This document shows, piece by piece, positions 43,640 to 54,539 of a stretch of 64,000 bases of DNA. The stretch is from Eleusine coracana subsp. coracana. Taxonomy: Eukaryota > Streptophyta > Magnoliopsida > Poales > Poaceae. The stretch lies in assembly GCA_032690845.1 (NCBI GenBank), contig CM064430.1, positions 6,186,949 through 6,250,948 on the forward strand, in the 5' to 3' direction. Below the pieces are notes generated by a model. It ran no database searches, had not been told where the DNA came from, and saw only the letters and a program-made list of their open reading frames with translations. The translations under genes and the position numbers were made by a program. Positions within the stretch are counted from its first letter, which is position 1. Each line of letters starts with the position of its first letter.

Positions 43640-44390
43640 TATTAGCATCTCCATGGTACTACTAAACAGAGGTATGCCAAGAGCATGAGGACCCGGCAGG
43701 GACCGGCTTATTCGACCATTGCGTTGTCCAAAGTTAGTTTAGTGGTCGAGGCAAGAAAGCTGGCAGCTAGAGCAGCACGCGCGAGAAGCGGGCAAGCAAT
43801 TGGTACCGAGCTTGGACTGCGAAGAAGCTGGTGATGGAGCAAGGTGGCACGGGTGGCCTGAGCTGGGGAAGCAGCCACACTGTTGCGTCGCTGGCGGCTG
43901 TGACTTGGCATGCTTGGCCTGCCGCAGTGATGTGCCAATGCAAATTCCATCGCTGGTTGGTCCTCGATGTAGATTTGGCCGTCACTCACCTCATTTTGAC
44001 CGCAAACTCCTCAGGCGCGGCTGCTGATGCGGTGGCGAGACAGTTGCACCTACACCCGAGAAAATAGAGGACCTCACATGTTTTCTCATGACAGCCGGCA
44101 TTAAGGCACCAAGCAACAAGCCCAAGAATAGAGGATCTGACATGTTTTCTCATGCTTTTGAAAAAAAATAGCAGGAGGATAGGGACCCTGCTGAAGTTAA
44201 GTTTTTGAGTTGGAGTAACAAAAAAAAAAAAAAAAAAAAGAGGATGACTGTTCTCGAAAGGTTCTCAGAATCTAAATTTTAACCTCTTATATGCTACTAA
44301 GTTTTGCACGGGCCCTTTGTAAAGTGGTGTGAGTGGACACTGGTTTTTATATCAACCTTCTGTGCGTTGTAATCAAAGTATTCCCTCTGT
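43640..44390 (+). repeat. Unit X, copy 1
   Basis: It matches 48601-49510: TAGCATCTCCATGGTACTAC, GGCAAGAAAGCTGGC, AGCACGCGCG, GAAGAAGCTGGTGAT, TGGCGGCTGTGACTTGGCAT, AGGAGGATAGGGACCCTG, AGAATCTAAATTTT, TTGCACGGGCC, ACCTTCTGTGCGTTG. A run of 20 A lies at 44220-44239. Homology extends past the inverted-repeat ends, so a segment was duplicated rather than only a transposon. A TTCCCTCTGTTTCTTTATAT word at 44374 resembles a Stowaway end but no partner end was seen. Confidence 0.85.
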
Positions 44391-44922
44391 TTCTTTATAT
44401 GGATTGCTAGAGTCCGAATATAAACATATTCAAGCAGGAAAAAAGTCACATATACCCCTCGTTTTACCTCAGCTTATCGATTCCTCAGCCACACACCAAC
44501 CAATGCAACGAGATTTATTCTTATCCCTAGAAATGCTTACATCATAAGAAAAAAAAAATCTTTCAATCTTGACATTTGCGAGAATAGTGCATATAATAAG
44601 TGACCAATCATCACTGTTGGCCTTCCTATAGTGTGCCCACACATATCACAGATGCATAACCAAGACACTCGTTGAGCTTTGCATGTATTACGGGCTTCGC
44701 CTAACATTGCGATGCCGTTAGTTGCAACAAGATCATCATTGATGTTGTTTATCAAGTCCGGAAAGGACATTGCTGTACAGATGACCCTAAAGTTACAACT
44801 CGACTTATACCATAGGCTGTCTGCTATAGGCATCCCACTTAGAATGGCCAAGAGATGGGCAGTGTGGAATGCAATTGCATAGAGGACTAGCAGGACAGCC
44901 AAGACTGGTATGCGTTGTATTG

Positions 44923-46078
44923 GAGTATCTTTACAATGGGCTAGGATTAATATGAGTCTTTCATTTCTCTTGATCTGATGGTTTAGATTAAATTATACTA
45001 TATTGAACCTTTAAATAGTATGAAGTAGTATATCAATGTAGTATAGATATTATTGGAAAAAAATAATGGCAGATCATAATTATTTTGATCTTATAGGGTA
45101 ATTTGAAATAGTAATTGTTAAAACATTAAAACAAAATTTTAAAAACTATCATTTTTTTCAAACGACAAACTCTGCATTTCTTCCTCTTCCCCTGCCGTGT
45201 TCTTCCTTCTTCTCTCCGTGTTCTTTCTCTTCTCCCAATCGAACTTTCAACAGCAAGGTGAGATGCTGGTGCTACGAGGATCTGGCGGCATCGGCAGTGC
45301 TTGTGCTGCGAGGATCTGGCGGCATCGGCAGTGCTGGTGCTGCGAGGATCTGGAGGCGGCAGAATGTCTTCTCACGCGTTCCTCCGCGGCGTGCGTCCTT
45401 TCATGCTGGCGCTGCAACGATCCGGCTCCAGCAGCTGCGGCGGCTCTGCGAGGAGCCTGGAGGCGTTGACGGCGGCTCAGCGACAAACCGGGCAGCGGCG
45501 GTGCCGGCGCTGCAAGGATCCGGCGGCGGCGGAACCCCTTCTTATGCGTGCCTCCGTGGTGGCTCTGCGAGGAATCATCGGCAGCGGCCGAGGAAGCGTC
45601 GGCGGTGACAGCGGCGGCCATGCGACGAACCCGGTGGCATTGGCGACGGCCCTGCGACGAACCCCACTGCATTGGTGGCGGTGCAACTCATTTAGCCTCC
45701 ACACTGATTGATGCGAGGATCCAACGGCAAATTCAAGCCTCTGGACGCGACAGGCTAGAGGAGGAAGACGAGATCGGACCAATGCTGACCTCTTGTTTGC
45801 ATGTCCATCAGGATCCACCGGGAGTTGTTTCCCATGCTCGCACGGAGCCTCCTGTGCCGCCATCGCCGGATATACGGCTCGCGTGAGTCGTTGTTTCGTC
45901 AGAACGATTCGAGCTGAAAAGGATTTAGACTCTAAATCATCATAGTATCCAGGATGGCACAATCCGTAAATTACTGAATTAACTATTCAATTACTATTTT
46001 GTCCCCATAGATCAACGGTCAGGTTAGATTTATACTACTTTAAAGCTTTAAGTAGTATAATCCACCGTAATGGGAGTC
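44923..46078. mobile_element. Pack-MULE-like element (1156 bp) with GC-rich cargo
   Basis: It is flanked by TTGTATTG at 44915-44922 and 46079-46086. Its ends GAGTATCTTTACAATGGG and (reverse complement) GACTCCCATTACGGTGG are imperfect inverted repeats starting with G, as in Mutator-like elements. The 8-bp duplication is one short of the usual 9, so a hAT is not excluded. AT-rich arms enclose GC-rich DNA (about 45190-45890) with low-complexity ORFs on both strands and three 34-bp tandem units (45264-45365). No transposase. Copies 2, 4 and 10 of R show the empty site. Confidence 0.8.
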
Positions 46079-47155
46079 TTGTATTGACCTTTGGAACAAA
46101 CTTCATCAGAATATCCAAAATATCACAAATCATCAAAATTTATCATTGACTGGCTCATTCAATGTAAATTGCTTTGTTCATGCATGTGACTATCTTATTT
46201 TGTAGACTGAGGGCAACTTGTTATCAATTATGTTACTTAATTTTTTAGAAATAAATCAGTTTGTTCACTGAAATTTCAGAACTTCTGCAATAATTGCTTT
46301 CGTCAGTTCCCCCTCAGCAGATGATCAACTCGAAAGAAAAATAGAGCATGCAAGATCAACAGAAATTTCAGACACAGAAAATGACAGAACTCTGTCTCTG
46401 CTGTTATTAAGATTCAAGGCTTAAAACTTCTTATCACATCAGACTATAGTTTTCTGATACTTTTCTCTTAAGAGGAGTTTTACTATCTAAAATACTCCAC
46501 ACTTTGACCCAAGAACTCATATGTTTTTCATTGACCATAACGTGGGAACCAACGCACACAACTCAACATATTTATTTTCTACCTCTGCATTTCTGTATAT
46601 AGATGCTTTCAGTGTAGACAAATTTAGATAGAAGGAAAAGCACACACAAGCAAACATAGTTACAGGAAGTTATTTGCTGCCTCTGCTTGGTGATTTCTCG
46701 CCACCTACAGGCTAGAACCTCATTTCTTGCATGCCAAGAAGGGCATGCAAGAATAGAACCGCATGTTTATCACACAACCGCGTATATAATTTCAGGCTTG
46801 GGAGGTATCAAGAGAAGAGCCTGCTTATATACCATACAATGAAGAGCTCTTGCTTCATGAGGAGCGAATTTCGGATGTGGTGATCCAAACCGGTGGACCT
46901 CTGACGTCGTCTACCTCCTGACCTGCCCCTACCGCACCATGTTTCAAACCACATTTGTTCGTACCTAAGGACCCTCCTGAACCACCACTATGACTCCGTA
47001 GCTAAAGTTGCTGTGCTGGGCTCTGGCACCAGACACGAGAATCCTCGAGCGTGCTGGTTGCCGGGATTCAGAGGCATCCAAGCAGCTTCACATCGCATTC
47101 TGTAACCTGTCCACATCGTGTCTCGCCATTCCCGTGTATCCCACTGCCGTCTTCT

Positions 47156-48174
47156 TACTACTACAAATCTGCACTGTAGCGGCAGGTCAATATGCACTGT
47201 AGCAGTGGCCGACCAACCCGCTGCAGTACAAGCACAGCTAAAACAAATGCTTTGTTATGAGCTAAACAACCTGCTGCTGAAAACATTATTGTAGCATCAC
47301 CCGCCGCTACCACAGCCCTAGAGAAACAAAAGAGCCCGCATCTAGGCATGTCCGCGTCCATGGGCCGTGACCTTGCCCAGCACATCGGAGCCCACATCTA
47401 GGCCCATCCGTGCCGCGGTGCCAGCACGGAGGGAGGAGGCCGCCGCCGCCCGGCCGCCAGCGAGGATGCCCCATCACCGCCGCGCCGCATGGATTGGGGC
47501 GACCAGATCTGGCGGCCCCGCCTACCGCCATGCTGCCCTGGAGAGGGGGGCGACCAGATCTAGTCGCCCCGGACGCCGCCATGGAGAGGGGGGGGGGGGT
47601 GACCAGATCTGACCACCGCTGTTGCCTCCCGAGCCGCCGTGGCTGCCGGATGCCTCCTGCGTCGCCTCCTGAGCTGCCGCAGTTATCGGACGCGCCGCCG
47701 TGGCCGCGTCCCGCTGTTGGGAGAGGGACTCGGGAGAGAGAGAGAGGGGCTGGGGGCGGTCAGGGGAGAGAGAGGTAGGGGGAAGGGAGACGCTTGGGAG
47801 AGAGAGGCAGGGGGAGGGAGACGTGCATTAGCGGCTCGCAAGAGAGAGTGTGAAGATGTCTGAGGAATGAAGAGGGTGGGAGTGGGGTGGGTGCCGGTTA
47901 GGGTTAGAGATTTTATAGGTCAGACCGGGGAGAGAGCAGGCAGGCTGAACTATTGCCCATTAGCGGCGGTTCATATTGTGAACCGTCTCTAAAATGAATT
48001 TTAGAGACTGTTCATAAAACGATTCTTAGCGGTGGCCCCTAAAATAATGTTTAGCGACGGTTTACATAGTAAACCGTCTCTAAAAATTATAAAACATTTT
48101 TAGCTGTGGATTTCTTTTGATCCGCCGCTACTTAAAAATTGCTTCCGCCACGAAAAATCTATTTTGTGGTAGTG
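47156..48174. mobile_element. Non-autonomous CACTA element (1019 bp)
   Basis: Flanked by TCT (47153-47155 and 48175-48177). Left end TACTACTACAAATCTG (first base mutated from C); right end, read in reverse, CACTACCACAAAATAG. It carries a GC-rich centre (47400-47860) with ORFs of low complexity and subterminal GCGGC/GTCTCTAAAA words near 47960-48130. Copy 10 of R gives the empty site around 55145. No transposase. Confidence 0.85.
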
Positions 48175-48449
48175 TCTGCCTCTTCGTTTGCGACAGCATG
48201 TCATAGTCACGTATCTGTGCACTCGACACGGTGGATAGTTGATACATCTTTAGTCAGATGATATATTGACTTGTCAAAGAAAACATACAAACATACAAAT
48301 CACTATAAAAAATTGAGAGGCAGACACAGACAAATGTAATGGTCTGCACTTTAGTTCTCACGCAGTTATAGAGTGAAGTTATCCAATATGTGTCAATGTG
48401 ATGACCATGCATAGTTTTAAGAATGGATAGCAATCACGGGGTAGTGTCC

Positions 48450-48570
48450 ATATATGATATTTCCTTATATATATTTCAACGATCAAGATGGACTGACTGG
48501 GTACTAATGGCATTAGTACCCAGTCAATCCATCTTGGTCGTTGAAATGCATATAAGGAAATATCATATAT
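48450..48570. repeat. 121-nt near-perfect palindrome (59-nt arms, 3-nt loop)
   Basis: 48450-48508 and 48512-48570 are reverse complements with four mismatches (outer end ATATATGATATTTCC, inner end GGGTACTAAT). It lies at the end of R copy 9. One arm resembles the corresponding place of copy 10 (CCATC...CTTG.TTGTTGA near 55440-55460), so the palindrome probably arose by inverted duplication of resident sequence. Confidence 0.9.
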
Positions 48571-48600
48571 TTGAATATCTGGAAGGTATATGAGACCCTT

Positions 48601-49510
48601 GTTACTAGAGCATCTCCATGGTACTACCAAACAGATAGGACCGGGCTGAGACCGTCTTGCTCGACCGTTACGTCATCCAAGTAGCAGCAGCAGTAATCGG
48701 GGCAAGAAAGCTGGCTCCTGGAGTAGCACGCGCGCGATAAGCGGACAAGCAAGAGGCACCGAGCGGCAATCTGGAACTAGGAGGCCTAGATGGCAGTGTC
48801 ATCCTCAAGACCTAGCGCTGCCCGTTGGTTCGACATGGCGCAGCGACGGGGCCAGAGATCGACGGCTTGATGGCAATCTTGGCATGGGCCACGAAGAAGC
48901 TGGTGATCGATGGTGCAAAGGTGGCACAGGTGGCCGGAAGCGGGGAAGGAGACACGCTGTTGCATTGCTGGCGGCTGTAACTTGGCATGATTGGCCTGCC
49001 GCCATCATGTGCCAAATTCTATCGTTGGTAGATCCTCGACGTAGATCGGCTCCCGATGCAGCGGTGAGATGGTATGGAGTTCATGCACTCCGGAGAGAAA
49101 TGGACAAATTGTACGACAGATGGGTAAAATAATGGAGGCGTTGGCTTGATTTTTCATTTCAATGAAAGAAATAACAGGAGGATAGGGTCCCTGTCAAATT
49201 TGATTTTTTTTTTGTTTGTATAACAAATGAAAAAATAGAGCACGTATTACGACCCTTTTGAAGATGCTCTAAGAATCTAAATTTTTATCTATTGTTCTAG
49301 TAAGTTCTGCACGGGCCACTGGTATAGTAGTATGAGTGGGCAATCATCTCACTACTCCGTTCTGATTAATGTCGTCCTTGCCGACAGGAAATTTATGCTG
49401 GCCGTCGGCCAATTTGTCCTGTCGAACGACCCCAAATACAGGCCAACTGGTTATCTTATCTTTGTCCCGGACGGTACATATACCAACCTTCTGTGCATTG
49501 TTGTCAAAGT
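48601..49510 (+). repeat. Unit X, copy 2
   Basis: It matches unit X copy 1. It contains a 664-bp inverted-repeat element (48607-49270; AGAGCATCTCCATGG at the left, TGAAGATGCTCT at the right) of a type common in grasses. It also has about 110 bp (49360-49475, with GGCCGTCGGCCAATTTGTCC) absent from copy 1. ORFs in the GC-rich part are not kept between copies. Confidence 0.85.
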
Positions 49511-49568
49511 AGTGCGTAAGTGACCAATCAAACTAGTGTTTACGTGACCGACCGTCCCTGCATGCAGA

Positions 49569-49912
49569 CAAGGTAACAAATAGTGTTCGTTGCGGGTGAT
49601 GTATAAACACTATCACTATGATGCAACGCTCATCAAATAGCATGTTGCAACTTACCGTCCGCTATTGTGCTTTTTAAGCTGTCATGTGGTTCAAGTTATA
49701 TTTCAAAATTTAAATATTTAGTGGATTATATTACTCTTCATGATTTTTATGATGAAAAAAAGTCATGATCTACACTACTAGATGCAATTTCTAATATTGT
49801 AATATATCTTGCTATTGTAACTTAGCGTCCGCAATAGCGTTCGCTATCTGGTACCCGCTACACCAGCAGTACCTATCCGCTATATGAATCCACTATCTGC
49901 TATTTATTTCCT
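49569..49912. mobile_element. hAT-type MITE (344 bp)
   Basis: Flanked by TGCATGCAGA at 49559-49568 and 49913-49922. Its ends CAAGGTAACAAATAG and (reverse complement) AAGGAAATAAATAG form the inverted repeat. Subterminal CCGTCCGCTATTG and GCGTCCGCAATAGCG are typical of hAT MITEs in grasses. R copy 9 near 44640 shows no insertion. Confidence 0.8.
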
Positions 49913-50003
49913 TGCATGCAGATGACAGACGCACAACCAACACTGATAATTTAGCATTCCGTTTCGACAACATGCATTCCGGCTAACGATATGATGCTGT
50001 TGG

Positions 50004-50786
50004 CAGGGCCGGTCCTGAGTATATTGTGGCCCAGGGCAAAATTTAAAAATTGGGGCTCTTTAATATAATATGAAAATTGTTAGTATATATATCCTTGCTA
50101 GTTTGAATTATGATTGTTTTTATGATTTTGTTATCTAAAATAACATTTTGTCATTAACATTAGTAGATTTCACTGTAGATGTATTTAATATATTAACTTG
50201 TAATTCAAAGAAATATCGAAGGTTTTATTCTATGATTTGATCAGTATATTTACTTGTCTTCTTTTTTATCACGGTTCGATACATGCATTGTATGAAATGA
50301 CCAAGAGGATAAGTGAAAGAAGTTGAACTAAAAAATCAATTAATTATCGTTGGTGATGCATCAATAATTTTGGGGCGGACTGGATCAAATATGTGAGCTG
50401 AAACCTCAACGTGATAGAAGCAATATCCTACTCTTCATCCCGGAACTCTAGATCAAACTATGGTCTCAGTACGTTTGTGATGGGCTTGCGTGTGGTAAAA
50501 AAGGTGAATTATTGACTTATTGTATTATGTTTGCGCAACAAAGAGGTAGGCAAGCACGATGAATAAAACCTAGTGTCCTAACGTGTGCATGTGTTAAGAA
50601 TTCCAGAAATCTTGATTAAAATTTGTATGTCTTACAGACTTCTAACTTGATTGCGTTAGAATTTTAGATAATACGGATCATAACTATAGGCTTCACACGT
50701 ACTAACCTGTATTATACATATCATGCGGAGGTGCCTCTTGGGATGAGGGGCCCAGGGCGCCCCTTTTGCCCTCCCCCAGGATCCTG
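50004..50786. mobile_element. Non-autonomous hAT element (783 bp)
   Basis: Flanked by GCTGTTGG (49996-50003) and GCCGTTGG (50787-50794), an 8-bp duplication with one mismatch. Left end CAGGGCCGGTCCTGAG; right end, reverse complement, CAGGATCCTGGGGGAGGGC. Both ends also carry GGGCCC/GGGCGCCC words, as in the common CAGGGCCGG family of plants. The interior is AT-rich without a transposase. Copy 9 (GATGCCGTTAGTTGCAAC) is the empty site. Confidence 0.85.
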
Positions 50787-51069
50787 GCCGTTGGTTGCAA
50801 CTACATGCATGATTTAAATAAATTGTCAAGTCCGGAGAGAACACTGCTGAACATATGACCCAAAATTACGACCAGGCTTATACCATAGGCCGTGTACAGG
50901 GATTCAACTTAGAATGGTCAAGATATGGACGGTTTGGATTGCTATTGTATAGCACATTATTAGTAGGTCAATAAAGAGTGGAACACATTTATAAATTTCA
51001 TCGAAATATTTAAAATATCATATTTATAATAGCATCTGATATATATTATATAATGCCAAAATGTTATCA

Positions 51070-51364
51070 CACTACAACAATTCGGCCCTGTAGTGACAGA
51101 TGTCTTTTTTAGATCAGTGGCGGGCTATTTAAAAAAACATCACAAATTTGGATTAGGGACACCGACCGCCACTAAGATTTTCAGACAGTAATTTAGTGAT
51201 GGTTTCAAATGATGTCAGCATAGTCCGGCACCAAAATTGAGTTGTCTATCACTGTTGAATAAGAACTAAATGATCCAGATGCAACCTCCCCACCTAACCC
51301 TATATCATAAAAGCAACACTTAGCAATTCTGCCCACCACACACACAGCAGCCGCCGCCACCACC

Positions 51365-51425
<61 letters not shown>

Positions 51426-53056
51426 CTGTGCCCATCCCCATCCCCATTGGGTGACGCCCTCCCTGCCAGCCCCTCCTCCACGGCATGAGTGTTGGCGGCA
51501 GATCCGGGTGCGGCTGTCCGCAATGGCAGCGGATCCGGGCGCAGGCAGAAGCAGCAGAACCGGGCGCGGGCGTGGGCGGCGGCGGCTATGGATCCACACG
51601 TGGGCACGGGAGGCAACGTCGGATCCGGGCGCAGGCGTGGGCCATGGTGGCAGTGGTCAATTCAAATGCCGGTAGCATCGGATCCAGGCGCAAGCGTGGG
51701 CTGCCGCAGCGGCGGTCGATCCAAACGCGGGCATGGGCGGCAGCGGCCCCAAAGTGCAGCGGCGGATCTTTTACTTTTTATTTTTTCTGTTGCAAATTTA
51801 GTAGCGGGCATTTATCCACTACTCTGATTTCTCGTTTGTAGTGACAAGAGTGGCGGAATTCATTTCTGCCACCAAAATCCCTTTTGGCCTGTCGCTGTAG
51901 AGCGTTATTATAGTAGTGAATAACTATTCTTAGCAAGGGAACGTAAGCAGCTTTAGTGACGGATTTCCTGCCTGCCACTACGGATATGTTGCTAATTTCA
52001 TTGAAAATATCTAACCGGCAAAAGTCCATCACTAAAAGGTCCAATAAAATACAACAAAAAGCATCAGTGGTGGGCTTAAGGCTACCACTAGAAACCACTA
52101 AGCTCGCCACTAATACTACCGTGACAAAAATAAAATAAAAAAAACAAGCCTGGCCTGACCCACAAGATCTTGCCATGTAGGAGTGTGCCAGCGCTGCCCC
52201 TGGGTAGCCGCCAAGGTGAGGTGTGACAATGGACCGCTCTGCAGGACAAGGCCAATTCAGGACCCGCCTTGCTGGATGTTGACTATGAGGGGAGAGGCCC
52301 GCCAGATCTGAGCGTCGGGGAGGGAGGCTCGCCACGCCTAGACACGCTCACTCTGGTGCCAGATCTGCTACCTCTGGCATTTGGAGCTGCCACCGCCACA
52401 CTTCTGTGCACAAAGAGGAGGCAGCAGTCAAGATCGCAAGCTAGGGATGGAGGGCGAATTTGCCGCTTCCTGGTGTTTTCGTGCGCCTCGCTGCCTCCTC
52501 TAGGGGAGAGGGGGGGGGGGCTCCTGCCATCGCCCCCCAAGGGGAAGAGGGAAGACGCCGCCTTCGTCCCCGAGGGGAAGAGACCAGCCACCACCATCAC
52601 TCCCCAGGGAAAGAGATCCAGCGCCACCACCTCCCTAGATGGGAAGAGGTCCTTGTCATGCCTCTCGGATCTCACCGCCCTAGGGAGAAGGAGGGAGAGA
52701 AAGAGGTGCAGGCGTTGGGCTAGATCAAATGTAGAGAGGAGAGAGATATAGGGAGAGACATGAGACGGGGTTAGGGGAGGAGTTGTGGGGGTGATGAGTT
52801 GAACAAGTGACAAGTTAGGGTTCAGGGGAGAAATTTATATATGTGGGGATTTCATCTAGATGAGTCCCTCATAGTAACGGACAGTGCTAACATCATCAAG
52901 GCCCGACACTAATGTGTTGCGCAGTGTTGTCCCTTAATAATTTGAGCAAAATAGTAACGAATAAAGCTTATGTGGCCAATTTAGTAACAGATCTTGAAAT
53001 GTCCGTTACAAATCCTCCTAAGCTTTTTGTCACTAGAAATGGTTTCCGTAGTAGTG
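51070..53056. mobile_element. Non-autonomous CACTA element (1987 bp), possibly composite
   Basis: Flanked by TCA (51067-51069 and 53057-53059). Ends CACTACAACAATTCGGC and, reversed, CACTACTACGGAAACC. R copy 9 (TTTATCATTGAC) is the empty site. A further CACTA terminus (...TTATAGTAGTG, ending 51919) lies inside and matches the left end better than the real right end. The element may thus contain an older one. Cargo: a (CT)n tract, a GCGGATCCGGGCGCAGGC-type repeat (51500-51760) and GC-rich ORFs at 52269-52813. No transposase. Confidence 0.88.
51367..51423. repeat. (CT)n microsatellite
   Basis: About 28 CT dinucleotides inside the CACTA element. They produce arginine/glutamate and serine/leucine runs in spurious ORFs on both strands. 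Confidence 0.97.
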
Positions 53057-53537
53057 TCACTGACTAAATTCACTGAGTTTAAGTTTTTTCATTCATACAT
53101 TTGAAATTTAATTTTATTGAAGTTAGTGAAATTATGTTACTCAATTGTTTAGAAAAGAAATAATTTGTTTGCTGAAATTTTAGAAATCTGTTACTATTGC
53201 TTGTGTTAGTTATCCTCAACGGATCATCAAATAAAAAATGGAACTTCCTTGATCAACACAAAAATTTCAGACACATACAATGATTTTCTTCTGCCATTAT
53301 GATTTGTGGCAAAAAAGTACTTATCGCAGTAGAGTGCGGTTTTTCACTACCTTTCTCATACGAGCAGTTTTACTGTTAAAAATATTAGCCAATTTGATCC
53401 TAGAACCTGTATGTTCTTTCTTGACCATAATAATGTGGGAACCACATAATATGGAACCAGCCCTGACCAGGCAACATATTTATTTCTCTAAAAAAAACTC
53501 TATATAGGTATATTCTATCACTGCATTTATAATATCT

Positions 53538-54539
53538 ACTAGCAAATTGCCCGTGCGTTGCTATGGCTTTTAAATAACTAAAATTAATGTATATAAGTAT
53601 GATACATATTCATTAAATAAAAAAAGAAATATCACTTCTAATAATAGGATATTACATAGTTTAACATAATTCTCCTATAGGTCGTCAATCTCTTTTACTA
53701 TTTGACTAAGTTCTTTAGACTTATAGCTAAACTTAGTATAACATTGATAAAAAAAATTTAATCTTTGATTCCATATTACTTTTGGGTTCTAAACCAAGAA
53801 ACTAATATAATAACTTTTTAGTAGCACTTTCATCATACTTTTTATATTTTAAACATACTTTATCATCATTGCTAAAAAGTTGACCAATATCAAACATCAC
53901 AAGAGCTATACCATAAAATACCGAACCGATCTGAGAAGTACTTGAATGACAAATGTTGAGCAAAGAAGCTCACAAGGTGATGAGATGGATGGCGAGATCA
54001 TGGTCGAAGTCCCTGCTCCTCGTCTGGTGGCACTGAGATCTTGTTCATACGGTAGACTGATTTTCGGCTTTGTCTGGGAGGCAGCTACAACGTCAATATC
54101 ATGTGAGAACCTCCTGTATGGCCGGCATGTGCTCCTATACTGCTACTCGACGACTTCGGGGCAACTTCATTGCATAATTGAATGAGCCTATCCTAGCACT
54201 CCAATGATGGCGGCGGCAACGTTCGAGCTCATGCTTGGACGCTAGGACACGAAGTGAGAAGGGTTCGGAATAAAGAATCAAGAGGCAGTCAAAGATCCCT
54301 GCTTTGGTAGGAGTGCCTCGATGCGGGCCTTGAACTTAGAATTTTCATAATACACGATGGCTTCAGGATCCAAATCTTAAACTCACAAGTCCATGGGATG
54401 GCAAGAGTGATGCAGCTTGATAGCACATGTGAATAAAGTTATAGAGACAGACACAGACATGGAACTCCCAACATCATAGCCAACACCAAACTAAACCAAT
54501 AACAATGATAACCTCACCTAAATTAATAAGTAGTAGAGA
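53538..54539 (-). mobile_element. Helitron-like element (1002 bp, minus strand)
   Basis: On the minus strand it starts TCTCTACTACTTATTAA (54539) and ends GCACGGGCAATTTGCTAGT (53538). The CTAGT end after a GC-rich hairpin region is the plant Helitron 3' signature. R copies 4 and 9 have no insertion here. The flanking bases are not a clean A/T pair, so the exact junction may be off by a base or two. No Rep/helicase ORF, so non-autonomous. Confidence 0.7.

Larger units (their letters stand above)
44580..48448 (+). repeat. Repeat R, copy 9 (with two transposons inserted)
   Basis: Upstream limit around AGTGACCAATC. Landmarks: ATCAAGTCCGG (44751), AAGAGATGGGCAGTGTGGAA, then after the first insertion CAGAATATCCAAAATATCAC, GTTTTACTATCTAAAATACT, the GTATATAGATGC box (46603), GGTGATTTCTCGCCACCTAC. 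After the second insertion it continues with CGACAGCATGTCATAGTCAC and GTCAATGTGATGACCATGCA. It aligns with copy 10 nearly end to end. The tail differs from that of copies 1 and 3-5. Without insertions it is about 1.6 kb plus upstream DNA. Confidence 0.9.

Noticed and set aside
44537..44902. 121-codon minus-strand ORF that looked like a possible exon (YAIAFHTAHLLAILSG...)
   Set aside because: The homologous stretches in R copies 2, 4 and 10 contain stops or frameshifts in the same frame. The similarity is DNA-level repeat homology, not a conserved protein.
45247..45962. Several overlapping 110-160 codon ORFs on both strands
   Set aside because: Open because of GCG/CGG-rich repeats in the Pack-MULE-like cargo. 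No protein family; kept only as cargo of the element.
51205..51616. ORFs with long RE/ER or SL repeats
   Set aside because: Produced by the (CT)n microsatellite; not protein evidence.
52269..52813. 160- and 176-codon ORFs on opposite strands
   Set aside because: Both come from the same GC-rich CACTA cargo. No domain was recognised, and no start context or conservation can be shown.
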